A DNA stretch of 64,000 bases from CAZGCA01 sp964524145 (lineage in GTDB: Bacteria; Hydrogenedentota; CAZGCA01): NCBI GenBank assembly GCA_964524145.1, contig CAZGCA010000021.1, positions 3,485 through 67,484 on the forward strand, in the 5' to 3' direction. A program made the position numbers and the translations under genes. A model generated the notes under the pieces. That model was not told where the DNA came from. It saw only the letters and a list, made by a program, of their open reading frames with translations, and made no database searches. Of this stretch, positions 16,901 through 25,900 are shown piece by piece. How positions within the stretch are numbered: the stretch's first letter is position 1; each line of letters opens with the position of its first letter.

Positions 16901-17671
16901 TTAACGTTTCTTGAGCGTTACACTGACTCCTCGGTCGTGCATGTTCAAGAAGATCGTTTCCAGATCCGGATCGGTAATGATCGCCGTAAGGAAATCTTGC
17001 ATTTCTCTCCGTTGTGAACTGGTGTTGTGGGCAAGGATCAACCCGCCGGGCCGCACCAGCGGCAAGAGCTTGTTGAGATAGTCGATATACCCTTCCTTGT
17101 CCGCGTCAAGGAAAAGGACGTCGATCGGCTCTTTCAGCTTCATAACTTCCTCATGGGCGTCGCCTTCGACAAGCGTGACCATCTGGTCGACACCCGCCCG
17201 TTTGAAGTTCTCGCGAGCCAGCGACGCCCGGCCCTTATCGATCTCGTGCGTTGTCAGCTTGCCGCCGGTAGTCCGCAGGGCAAGACAGAACCAGATGCCC
17301 GAGTACCCGTTCGAGGTGCCAATCTCGACGACGTGCTTCGCGCCAACCGTCTCCGTCAGCAGACGCAGCAACCTGCCGTCTTCCGGCGGGACGTTCATAT
17401 TCCCTCTTCGCTGGTTCTTGAACAGATCGTCCAATACGGCAAGAATCTTCTTCTCGTCATCCGATTTCGCCAACGGTTCGCTTTCTATCGACGGCGTACC
17501 TCGCCCTGCCCTACCCGCGCTCCGTTGTCCCGTACGCTGAGACAGCTGCAGTCGGGTCGTACTCCCGGCTGCCTCTGCTTCGGGCCTTCCGGCAGTTTCT
17601 TTAGCTACAATATCCCCGGTCCCCACCAGCAGCACCACGACCGCAACGCCAATCATAGTCTTCTTCAGCAT
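16901..17671 (-). CDS. Exported O-methyltransferase-like protein (256 aa)
   Basis: Residues 90-256 are a class I SAM-dependent O-methyltransferase of the catechol/caffeoyl-CoA type (family 3): SAM loop VVEIGTSNGYSG (114-125), acidic THEID (141-145), and DVLFLDADKEGY (184-195) with metal-ligand candidate Asp189. Unusually, the protein starts with a hydrophobic signal (IGVAVVVLLVGTG) and a 70-residue low-complexity linker, so it appears to be exported or anchored, where SAM is not expected. The usual second metal Asp-Asn is His215-Asn216 here. It lies upstream of the APC transporter (22 nt). Alternatives are an uncleaved membrane anchor with a cytoplasmic catalytic domain, or use as a binding protein. 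Confidence 0.85.
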   Translation of the reverse strand: MLKKTMIGVAVVVLLVGTGDIVAKETAGRPEAEAAGSTTRLQLSQRTGQRSAGRAGRGTPSIESEPLAKSDDEKKILAVLDDLFKNQRRGNMNVPPEDGRLLRLLTETVGAKHVVEIGTSNGYSGIWFCLALRTTGGKLTTHEIDKGRASLARENFKRAGVDQMVTLVEGDAHEEVMKLKEPIDVLFLDADKEGYIDYLNKLLPLVRPGGLILAHNTSSQRREMQDFLTAIITDPDLETIFLNMHDRGVSVTLKKR

Positions 17672-17837
17672 TCTTTTCCTCCTTCACTCACGCCAACCAT
17701 ACGGCTCTAACAGATGTGGATACCCCACACACTGCCAAAGCGGCCATTGCGCCGCTTCAGTTGATCAATGATAGCCCATATCGCACGAACAAGTCACTAC
17801 TTCCAACACGCTCGCAGTGCAAATGCCCCCCTTACGC

Positions 17838-17866
17838 TTGACATCGAGTCGATTGGACAGTATAAG
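17838..17866 (+). promoter_or_regulatory. Strong sigma70-type promoter for the AGE epimerase
   Basis: Perfect TTGACA (17838-17843), 17-nt spacer, TATAAG (17861-17866), about 43 nt before the ATG at 17909. Confidence 0.75.
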
Positions 17867-17908
17867 GGGATGACAAGTGGAGCAAAGGAATACGAAGGAG
17901 CATGCAAC

Positions 17909-19120
17909 ATGCACAACAAAGGGTTTGACGAGTTGCTGGGCGTCTACCGTGACGGCTTGCTCGACAACACGCTGCCGTTCTGGATACGCAACTGCGTGGA
18001 CCGTGAACACGGCGGTTTTATGACAGCGCTTAACCGCGACGGCTCGTTGCTCGATACCGACAAAGGTATATGGCAGCAAGGCCGGTTCACCTGGCTGCTT
18101 GCCACTCTGTACAACACGGTCGAGCAACGCCCCGAATGGCTCGAACTCGCCAAGAGCGGCATCGACTTCATCCGTCGATACGGGTTTGACGACGACGGGC
18201 GCATGTTCTTCATGGTGACACGTGACGGGAGACCGTTGCGCAAACGGCGCTATGTCTTCTCCGAAGCGTTCGCAGCGATTGCCCTGGCCGCCTACGCGAA
18301 AGCGGCGAGCGACAGCGAGGCCGCCCAGCAGGCGCACGACCTCTTCCACTCCTTCATTCGGTATACAACGACACCGGGCTTGATCGAGCCGAAGGGTGTT
18401 CCGTCGACCCGACCGTGCAAGAGCATAGGGTATCCCATGATCACCATCAATGTCGCGCAGGTGCTGCGCGACACGATCGGCGAATCGAGTGGCGCAAGAG
18501 ACGCTGAATACGACGAATGGATCGATCGCAGCATCGAGGAAATACGCACTGATTTCGTGAAGCCCGACCTTGAAGTGGTTATGGAAACGGTCGGCACCAG
18601 CGGCGAGATCATCGACCATTTCGATGGACGAACGCTCAACCCCGGTCACGCAATCGAAGCCGCCTGGTTCATTCTGGACGAAGTCAAACGTCGCGGGAAC
18701 GACACTGACCTGATCAAACTGGGCACCAGCATGCTTGACTGGATGTTGAACCGGGGCTGGGACGACGAACACGGCGGAATCCTCTACTTTCGCGATCTCA
18801 AGGGGTTGCCTGTACAGGAGTACTGGCACGACATGAAGTTCTGGTGGCCCCATAACGAATCGATCATAGCCACCTTGCTGGCGTATCAACTCACGGGCGA
18901 CAAGAAGTACGCCGAGCGGCACCGCGCGGTTCACGACTGGGCATACAACCACTTTTCGGACCCCGAATACGGCGAGTGGTACGGCTACCTCCACCGCGAT
19001 GGCCGCGTTTCTGTCCACTTGAAAGGCAACTTGTGGAAAGGCCCGTTCCACCTCCCACGCATGCAGTTGTACTGCTGGAAGCTGTGTGAGGAGATGGCCG
19101 GCGCCCATGTCTCGGACTGA
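17909..19120 (+). CDS. AGE-family N-acylglucosamine 2-epimerase (403 aa)
   Basis: Alpha/alpha-barrel of the N-acylglucosamine 2-epimerase / cellobiose 2-epimerase superfamily. Seen are the family hallmarks LPFWIRNCVDREHGGF near the start, GRFTWLL, NPGHAIEAAWFIL (catalytic His region), FWWPHNESIIATLL and the closing GNLWKGPFHLPRM. Full family length of about 400 residues, cytoplasmic with no signal. It interconverts 2-epimers such as N-acetylglucosamine and N-acetylmannosamine, or glucose/mannose units of disaccharides. GAAGGAG at 17894-17900 sets the ATG; an open frame continues 47 codons upstream but crosses the promoter. The downstream SGNH and DapA/NanA-family genes would fit an amino-sugar or sialic-acid route. 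Confidence 0.9.
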   Translation: MHNKGFDELLGVYRDGLLDNTLPFWIRNCVDREHGGFMTALNRDGSLLDTDKGIWQQGRFTWLLATLYNTVEQRPEWLELAKSGIDFIRRYGFDDDGRMFFMVTRDGRPLRKRRYVFSEAFAAIALAAYAKAASDSEAAQQAHDLFHSFIRYTTTPGLIEPKGVPSTRPCKSIGYPMITINVAQVLRDTIGESSGARDAEYDEWIDRSIEEIRTDFVKPDLEVVMETVGTSGEIIDHFDGRTLNPGHAIEAAWFILDEVKRRGNDTDLIKLGTSMLDWMLNRGWDDEHGGILYFRDLKGLPVQEYWHDMKFWWPHNESIIATLLAYQLTGDKKYAERHRAVHDWAYNHFSDPEYGEWYGYLHRDGRVSVHLKGNLWKGPFHLPRMQLYCWKLCEEMAGAHVSD

Positions 19121-19202
19121 TCGCGCGGGACGGTCCGCATGGCCCGTCGTAGGGTGGGCATGGGCTCCCATAATACGCAATCGGAAGAAAGAGGTGTGTG
19201 AA

Positions 19203-19982
19203 ATGAGAACCAGGGTTTTTTCGGCCATACTTGCGACATTCTTCGGTCTCTTCGTGGTCAACTGCAGCCGACTGGCTACGCCTCCCGAAGGAGCGGTGGA
19301 GAAGGAAGGAGTACTGGAGGAGTCGGCTGAACAGATCGAATGGGAGGCGCGGGTGGACAGGAGGCTGCTTGACAAGCCTGCATTCCGATTCGTCCAAGAC
19401 GTTCCCGCGTTGCCACGGGTGTTGCTCATTGGCGATTCAATCTCGATCGGCTATACCGAGGCGGTCCGCCGGTTCCTTGCCGGAAAGGCGAACGTGCACC
19501 GGATACCCGAAAACGGTGGCGACACGAACCGGGGGCTTCAGAAACTCGCCGATTGGGTTGGCAATGGCGAATGGGACGTGATTCATTTCAACTGGGGGCT
19601 TCATGACATCAAGTACTTCAAAGACGGCAAGCTTGACCTGAGCGGCCGGCAGGTATCAACCATTGCGGAGTACGAAAGGAACCTGGATGAGCTCGTAAGA
19701 CGGTTGAAAGAGACAGATGCAAAGCTGATATGGGCCGCCACCACTCCCGTACCGGAAGGCGCGCAGGGCCGTATCAAGGGTGATGCTGCAAGGTATGATG
19801 CAGTGGCCGCCGAAATCATGAAGCAACATGGTGTTGCGATCAACGATCTGTACGCGCACGTCGCGCCACGACTTGCCGAGTTACAGCAACCGGCCAACGT
19901 GCATTTCACCGAGGAAGGGTCGGAGTTTCTGGGCAGACAGGTGGCCGAAGCGATTCTGGAAATCCTAATGCAACCCCGTTAG
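19203..19982 (+). CDS. SGNH/GDSL hydrolase, exported (259 aa)
   Basis: SGNH-family esterase-like protein: N-terminal signal with a weak lipobox (VVNCS), block I GDSISIGY with Ser79, block II ENGGDTNRG, block III as HFNWGLHD and the last block NVHFTEEG with His234. Such enzymes remove acetyl or other acyl groups from sugars. Oddly the acidic residue three positions before the His is Ala231, where most relatives have Asp, so the triad may be a dyad. AAGAAAGAGG precedes the ATG. It follows the epimerase by 82 nt and precedes the aldolase gene, consistent with deacetylation of an acetylated sugar or sialic acid, but that link is inference. Confidence 0.85.
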   Translation: MRTRVFSAILATFFGLFVVNCSRLATPPEGAVEKEGVLEESAEQIEWEARVDRRLLDKPAFRFVQDVPALPRVLLIGDSISIGYTEAVRRFLAGKANVHRIPENGGDTNRGLQKLADWVGNGEWDVIHFNWGLHDIKYFKDGKLDLSGRQVSTIAEYERNLDELVRRLKETDAKLIWAATTPVPEGAQGRIKGDAARYDAVAAEIMKQHGVAINDLYAHVAPRLAELQQPANVHFTEEGSEFLGRQVAEAILEILMQPR

Positions 19983-20023
19983 AAGCAGGAAACCCGGGTT
20001 GAAACTCGATTCTGTTCTTGACG

Positions 20024-20044
20024 AACGGTCTGGCTTCGACCGTT
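20024..20044 (+). terminator. Hairpin after the SGNH gene
   Basis: AACGGTC, 7-nt loop, GACCGTT: a perfect 7-bp stem 40 nt after the SGNH stop and just before the next promoter. No U-run follows, so intrinsic termination is doubtful; it may be an operator or stabiliser. Confidence 0.3.
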
Positions 20045-20071
20045 GATTCAAAGATCTGAGACGGGTATACT
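20043..20071 (+). promoter_or_regulatory. Sigma70-type promoter for the DapA/NanA-family gene
   Basis: TTGATT (20043-20048), 17-nt spacer, TATACT (20066-20071), about 55 nt before the ATG at 20127. Its -35 box overlaps the right arm of the hairpin at 20024-20044. Confidence 0.6.
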
Positions 20072-20126
20072 CTTAACAGGATCTACGGGAAATGCGTGCC
20101 TGATCAATAAGGAGAACGAACGAGTC

Positions 20127-21032
20127 ATGAGAGACATCGGAAGAGTTCTTATCCCTATGATGACGCCGTTCAAGGACAACGGCGATGTGGACTTTGAACG
20201 TGCGCGCGCCTATGCCAAATGGCTCGTGAAAACGCGCCGTGGGGATAGCCTCATAGTCACCGGCACCACAGGTGAGTTCCACTCTCTCACGTTCGAGGAA
20301 CGTGTCCGGATGTTTGAGGGGGTAATGGACGCAGTAGGCAAGACGACTCCTGTCATCGCAGCCACTGGCTGCGTCTCAACTAGAGAGACCGTCAAGCTCA
20401 CGCGCGAAGCCGAACGAATCGGCGTGGACATGGCTATGGTCGTCGGTCCGTACTACTGCAAACCCGATCCGCTCGGTGTGTACAACCACTATCGCACGGT
20501 AGCGAGGCGCACCTCGTTGCCCATTCTTCTCTACAATATTCCCCTGTTTACCGGCGTCAATATCGAGCCGGAAATGCTCAAGCGGTTGGCCAGGATAAGC
20601 AATATTGTTGCAGTTAAGGAGGAGTCCGGTCTCAACCCGCTGCAAACCACCCGTTACCTTATGTCTGTCCCGCGAGGGTTCCGCGTCTACGTCGGTGACG
20701 ACACCATGATCCTGCCCATACTTTCCCAAGGTGGCGCCGGCGCAGTGACGGGCGGCGCCCAAGTATGCGGACGCGACATCGGTAAGCTCATCGACGCTGT
20801 TCTATGCGGCGACATTGCCAGAGCTCAGAAGCTGCACCGTAAGACATTCCCGTTCTTCGAGGCCCTGTACCAAAATGGGCGGATAAACCCCATTCCCATA
20901 CTCAAAGACGCCGTCAGGCTCGCGGGATTCGATTTGGGCAAGCCGCGGGGCCCGTTGCGTGCCGCAACTCCTGCGGAGATACGCGTGCTGCGGAAGGTCA
21001 TGAAAGACCGCGGCTACCTGGCAAGGCAATAG
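20127..21032 (+). CDS. DapA/NanA-family aldolase (301 aa)
   Basis: Class I aldolase of the dihydrodipicolinate synthase / N-acetylneuraminate lyase family. The GTTGE motif, Tyr136 in LLYNIP and the Schiff-base Lys164 in IVAVKEES are all in place, so it should be active. The family includes lysine synthesis DapA, sialic-acid lyase NanA and several sugar-acid aldolases/dehydratases. The neighbourhood (AGE epimerase, SGNH esterase) favours sugar-acid or sialic-acid breakdown over lysine synthesis, but the substrate pocket cannot be decided by eye. AAGGAGA 12 nt upstream and a promoter at 20043-20071 support the start. The second 322-bp repeat follows its stop after 16 nt. Confidence 0.88.
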   Translation: MRDIGRVLIPMMTPFKDNGDVDFERARAYAKWLVKTRRGDSLIVTGTTGEFHSLTFEERVRMFEGVMDAVGKTTPVIAATGCVSTRETVKLTREAERIGVDMAMVVGPYYCKPDPLGVYNHYRTVARRTSLPILLYNIPLFTGVNIEPEMLKRLARISNIVAVKEESGLNPLQTTRYLMSVPRGFRVYVGDDTMILPILSQGGAGAVTGGAQVCGRDIGKLIDAVLCGDIARAQKLHRKTFPFFEALYQNGRINPIPILKDAVRLAGFDLGKPRGPLRAATPAEIRVLRKVMKDRGYLARQ

Positions 21033-21048
21033 CGTTGCACCACCGCCT

Positions 21049-21370
21049 GACAGCCAATTGCCACGGAAGCATAACAACACCGGCACGTCCCGCAGGGACG
21101 GTTGAGAATAGCCCAGGAGTTCACTCCTGGGACAGCGGTGCGACGCAACGAGTGTTCAGTCCCGTCGGGACGGCTGAACCCGTTGTTGGATGTCGCCTGC
21201 TTCAGTCGTCCCTATGGGACTCGACTGGCTGGGCGGGGTGTACACCTGAAACCCAGGAATGAATTCCTGGGCTACTATCGGTCGTCCCCTACGGGACGGA
21301 TTCCGGTAGGGAAACTGAATCATGTGGCAAGTGTCTTGTTCTCGAAAGTTCTTTCGGTGAGAAATGCGGG
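21049..21370. repeat. 322-bp palindrome-rich dispersed repeat, copy 2
   Basis: Second copy, in the same orientation as copy 1 at 15234-15555 and without net length change. It starts 16 nt after the aldolase stop and fills most of the 406-nt gap to the MBOAT gene. The palindromes are better conserved than the bases between them, as when paired differences keep the stem. Confidence 0.8.
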
Positions 21371-21438
21371 CCAGGATCTGCCACTGGACACCAAACGTCT
21401 TACTTCGATGCTGACGGCTTCAATGCGAGACAACAGGC

Positions 21439-22815
21439 GTGCTGTTTCATAGCTGGATATTCCTGGTATTCTTCGCCGTCGTCTATTCCGTCTACTTGCT
21501 TCTCAAAGCCAGTCGGTTCAGGTGCATTTGGCTGCTGACAGCCTCCTATGTCTTCTACGCCTGGTGGAACCCGCTCTACCTGCTGCTCATCGCTTACGCC
21601 ACGACGGTGGACTATCTGGCTGTACTGGCGATGGACAGATGGCACAGGAAGAAGCTCTTTTTGTTTCTCAGCGTAGCCAACAACCTCGTCCTGCTCGGCT
21701 TCTTCAAGTACGGGGTATTCGTCACAGAGAACCTGAACGCACTCCTCGCGCGCCTCGGCGTGGCGTATACCATCCCCATGCCGGGCCTGCTCCTACCTGT
21801 TGGCATTTCGTTTTTCGTGTTCCAGTCGATGAGCTACACCATCGATTTCTATCGAGGCAACGTCGAGAAGGAAACAAGCTTCATCCACTATGCGACATTT
21901 GTCGCGCTCTTCCCGCGGCTGCTGGCGGGACCTATCGAACGCGCCCGGAACCTGTTGCCGCAGTTGCACGAGACGCCGCGGATCACCGCGCAGGATGTTA
22001 CGGACGGTTTGTCCCTCTTTGTCGTCGGGCTGTTCAAGAAGGTGGCACTGGCTGACTACCTGGCAACGTACGTCGACGAGGTCTACGCTGTGCCTGACCT
22101 TTACCAGGGCCCGGCCCTTATGCTCGCAACATTCGCTTTCGCATGGCAAATCTATTTTGACTTCAGCGGGTACACGGACATGGCGCGGGGTGTTGGTCGC
22201 GTCATGGGCGTCCGCATCATGCTCAATTTCAACAACCCGTACTTGGCCACGGGACTCGGCGAGTTCTGGAACCGTTGGCACATCAGTCTGTCGACGTGGT
22301 TCAGGGATTACGTCTACATCCCGCTGGGTGGCAACCGTAAAGGCGAAATCCGCACCTACGTCAACATGTTTCTCACCATGGTGATCTCGGGGTTGTGGCA
22401 CGGCGCACAGTGGACTTTTGTCACGTGGGGTGCGGTTCATGCGATCGGGCGCGTATTGACCCGGGAACTTGAACGGACTCGCTTCTACCGTGACCACGTG
22501 CCCCGCTGTGTCAAGCAGGCGTTGGTGTTCCTCTTCGTCTGTTTCTGCTGGATATTCTTCCGGGCCGAAACCTTCAGTGACGCGTCTCTGATTGTCAAGC
22601 GGATCGTTACGTCGGGCTTCGCCGATCCGGCCTTCCCGCTGCTGATGCTGGGACTTGTCATCTCAGTCTGGGTCTATCAGTTTATCTACGAGTCACGTAT
22701 CAAACGTGTGCTCGAACTGGCCCCGGTCAAGATCGCGCTGGTCGTGCTAATGCTCGTCTACATAGCCCTCTTCGCCAGCTCGAGCAGCAAGGCGTTCATC
22801 TATTTCCAGTTCTAA
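21439..22815 (+). CDS. MBOAT O-acyltransferase, AlgI-like (458 aa)
   Basis: Membrane-bound O-acyltransferase of the AlgI/DltB group that passes acyl groups across the membrane for polysaccharide O-acetylation. Seen are the N-terminus LFHSWIFLVFF, IDFYRGNVEKE, the family signature WNRWHISLSTWFRDYVYIPLG and the catalytic-site histidine His321 in ISGLWHGAQW; about eleven membrane helices. The start is GTG at 21439, where AlgI proteins begin, with only a weak ribosome-binding site. AlgI enzymes need a periplasmic SGNH partner (AlgJ/AlgX type): the anchored SGNH protein at 28906 is a good candidate, seven kilobases downstream. A gap of 149 nt with its own promoter separates it from the next operon. 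Confidence 0.92.
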   Translation: MLFHSWIFLVFFAVVYSVYLLLKASRFRCIWLLTASYVFYAWWNPLYLLLIAYATTVDYLAVLAMDRWHRKKLFLFLSVANNLVLLGFFKYGVFVTENLNALLARLGVAYTIPMPGLLLPVGISFFVFQSMSYTIDFYRGNVEKETSFIHYATFVALFPRLLAGPIERARNLLPQLHETPRITAQDVTDGLSLFVVGLFKKVALADYLATYVDEVYAVPDLYQGPALMLATFAFAWQIYFDFSGYTDMARGVGRVMGVRIMLNFNNPYLATGLGEFWNRWHISLSTWFRDYVYIPLGGNRKGEIRTYVNMFLTMVISGLWHGAQWTFVTWGAVHAIGRVLTRELERTRFYRDHVPRCVKQALVFLFVCFCWIFFRAETFSDASLIVKRIVTSGFADPAFPLLMLGLVISVWVYQFIYESRIKRVLELAPVKIALVVLMLVYIALFASSSSKAFIYFQF

Positions 22816-22890
22816 TCTCATGAAACCACGGAAGACCAGCATTCGACATCATGGACTGCCCGCCCTGTTCTCACACACCCCGGCTCTTGC

Positions 22891-22920
22891 TTGCGTCGAA
22901 CCGAGACCTTCCTGTACAAT
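22891..22920 (+). promoter_or_regulatory. Possible promoter for the four-gene operon 22965-30027
   Basis: TTGCGT (22891-22896), 18-nt spacer, TACAAT (22915-22920), about 45 nt before the first gene of the operon. Confidence 0.45.
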
Positions 22921-22964
22921 TAACTTGTATTTCATAAGCGATGGATTGGCATAAAGGGCAACAG

Positions 22965-25900
22965 ATGACCGGGAGAAACGTTTTCGGTTTCTTTCTCTCC
23001 CTGGTCCTTTCTATATGGGTTGCAGTCCCCATCCGGGCCGCGGAGAAAGATCCTGCTGAATCGAAGGGGTACGTGTGTCCGTTTCTGGCGCAAGCGCCCG
23101 AGCTGGACGGTGACGTCCTGAACGATTCCGTCTGGCGGGAGCTACCCGTAGCTCGGGGATACAGGAATCTGGGCACCGGCCAACCCTCTCTCAAACAAAC
23201 AACCTTCAGGCTTGGCTACACACTCGAAGCCCTTTTCGTTGGCGTCGTCTGCGAAGAGCCGGACCCCGACCAACTCCGTGCAGACATGGCGGATGGTGAG
23301 AGATTCCTGGGCGAAGACGCCCTCGCGGTGCTCTTCTCACCGGACAACGAAACGATGCTTCTGTTCGCGGTGAACGCTATCGGCAGCCGTACAAGCTCGC
23401 GAACACTCAAGAAATGGCAAGCCCAGCTTTTGCTCGGCGATGATCACTGGTCTGTCGAGATGGCCATACCGTGGGAGGTTCTCGGCGCTTTTCCCGCCCA
23501 AGGAAAAACCTGGGGGCTGAACATCCTCCGGGATATCCCGTCTCAACAGGACGAGGAGTTCAGTACCTGGGCAAACCTTCAGTACACGTTTGAGGAGCCG
23601 GAGAATCTCGGCCAATTGCGGTTCGAACCGATCGAGCCGGACAAGCGGGAGGCAATCGAAGGACGAATTCGGAACCAAACGATCAGGGAGGAAATCCTGG
23701 TCTACTCCCGGCCCCGTATGGGAGTTTTGTTCCAATCGGAGTTTTCCGAAGACAAGATAGTGTACAACCAGGGAGCGCACGTCGCGCCGCGCCTCTCTCC
23801 CGACGCAAACCGCATCCTATTCAATTCTGTAGAGGGTGGCGAGATGGGGGTCTGGCTTGTGGACCGCGTCGGAAAAGAGAAGGAGCGCGTCTGCGACGGT
23901 ACACAAGCCGCATGGTCTCCCGATGGGACGGGGATCTTGTTCCAGCGCGGCGGGCGGCTCGTCGAGCGCGTGCTTGCCTCGGGCGAAGAGACTGTGGTCA
24001 GCCCGGAAGGTTGTCCTCCACTCGCTTTCCCGAGCTACCTGCTGAATGGCGGTATCCCGGGCAAGGATTCAGGGTTTCGTTTCGTTTGTACTGATGAAAC
24101 CGGCCAGCACGTGTATCTGGTTGCTTCCGATGGCAACCAACCCCTCGAAACCTTACTTGAGGGCGACATCCGCAGCGCGCCTGTGTGTTCGCCGGACGGC
24201 AAGACCCTGGCGTTTCAGGATGGCGCTCATATCTACCTGATGGACCTCGCCACCCGGGAAGTGCGTCAGTTGACGGTGGAGCCCGGCGTCCAGGCTTGTC
24301 CGGTGTGGGGCGCGGACAGCCGAAGCCTTTGCTACGCCCGCGCACCGTCACCCTTTGCGGAGGTGTCGGACATCTGCTGCGTCCGGATCGACAGCCCGCA
24401 GACGGTGAATCTAATCGAACGGAGGGTCCATCCGGGGTTCGATTGGAGTGGGATTCCGCCGCAATCTGCCAGAACTACAGAAGTGTCCGGCACACACCTG
24501 ACGCTCTGGCGTAAGGATGGTGCGCTCGGCCAAACGCCGGGTCCTGACATGTTGGGCAGCGACGAGTGGAAAGTCGTGCCCGAGCATTCTTCCCCGACAC
24601 CCGTAGACGGGAGCCTCGCCATCGAGAACGATTGGTTGATCCTGTGTGTTTCCGGCGAGGGGGTGTTCCTCGTTCCGAAAGGGCAATCCGCTCCCGCTGA
24701 ACCGGTGGCGTTGCGCGTGACGGACAATCAGGGAATGGTAACGGACGAAGTGGCCGATATCCACATTGTGAGTAATTCTGGAGACAGTTTTAAAGTCAAG
24801 GCTTCGTTTCGTGTCAAGGGCGACCGGCTTCTGACATCGACAATCAGAGTGCCCCGCACGAGACCGTTCATCGAAGTTCTGAAGGACAACGGAGTGGGCC
24901 GCATAGGTGTGCAGGCTGACATGGATTTCGCCGTGGTGCCCGACCGTTTTTCTAACGACCTGGTGTTGGACTCGGGGATTCTGCTTTCGGGCGCGATGAC
25001 TCCCCTACCCCAAACACCCGTTATGCTGGGATGCCTGTCGGATTCAGGTACGATGGTTCTATTGGCCACGCCTTTGGATACGGCTTCGTTCGCAGTGGCC
25101 AACAGCGAAGACGGCAAACAGTTGGCGGCCATAACCGCCGAGCCCGATGCGAAAAGCGTAGTGATAGCTGTCCTTGCCGGCAGCAAAATGTGGGAGCGCC
25201 CTGCGTTCGAGAACGACGCCGGCAGCATGTGGCATGCGAAATGGAAGAGGCCGTTCTACGCCGAGTGGCGAATGGCCGTCCGCAGCAAAGACGCGGCATA
25301 CGCTCGTATGTGGAACGCGCGCGACCTCGGTGCTGTGGGCGGATCGTCGTTGCCCATCGATGACAGACGCGTCCAACAGCCGGAAACCGGTGTCGTCTAC
25401 GTCTGGGGACGCGACGTGATCACGCCCGGCACTGTGTTGACCCCCGCCGATATCCTAGTGGACGTGTGGGGCATCGACGGCTACCGGACAAGGCTCGACA
25501 TTGAAGGCATCCAGGGATATCGAACGGCTGCTGTACCGGTGCCGTTCCGGGACCTTGTCGTACATCGACCCGACTGGCATCCCGCAATGGCGCACACTGA
25601 CTCCGGTGAATTCGGCGTGCTCGATATCATTGGCAGTCTATTTCCGACCGACACCGACGGCGTCAGGTCTCTGCTCAGACACTTGGGCGACGACGCCCTG
25701 AACATGCTCCGGGGGCTCGATGACCGCATCGCCGAGTACGAACGATTCTTGGGTGATTTGGGAGCCTTCTGCCAAGCTCGCACCGGCGAGGATCCCGACG
25801 GGTTCCTGACCACGGTTTCCGCGAAGACGAACAGCCTCCTCGAGTACGGCCGGAATGCGCACAAGACGGACATCGCCGAGATCGATAAGGCGCTCGAACG

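Noticed and set aside
17765..19429. 554-codon minus-strand frame opposite the AGE epimerase
   Set aside because: Mirror frame caused by codon bias; the epimerase on the plus strand has promoter, ribosome-binding site and family motifs.
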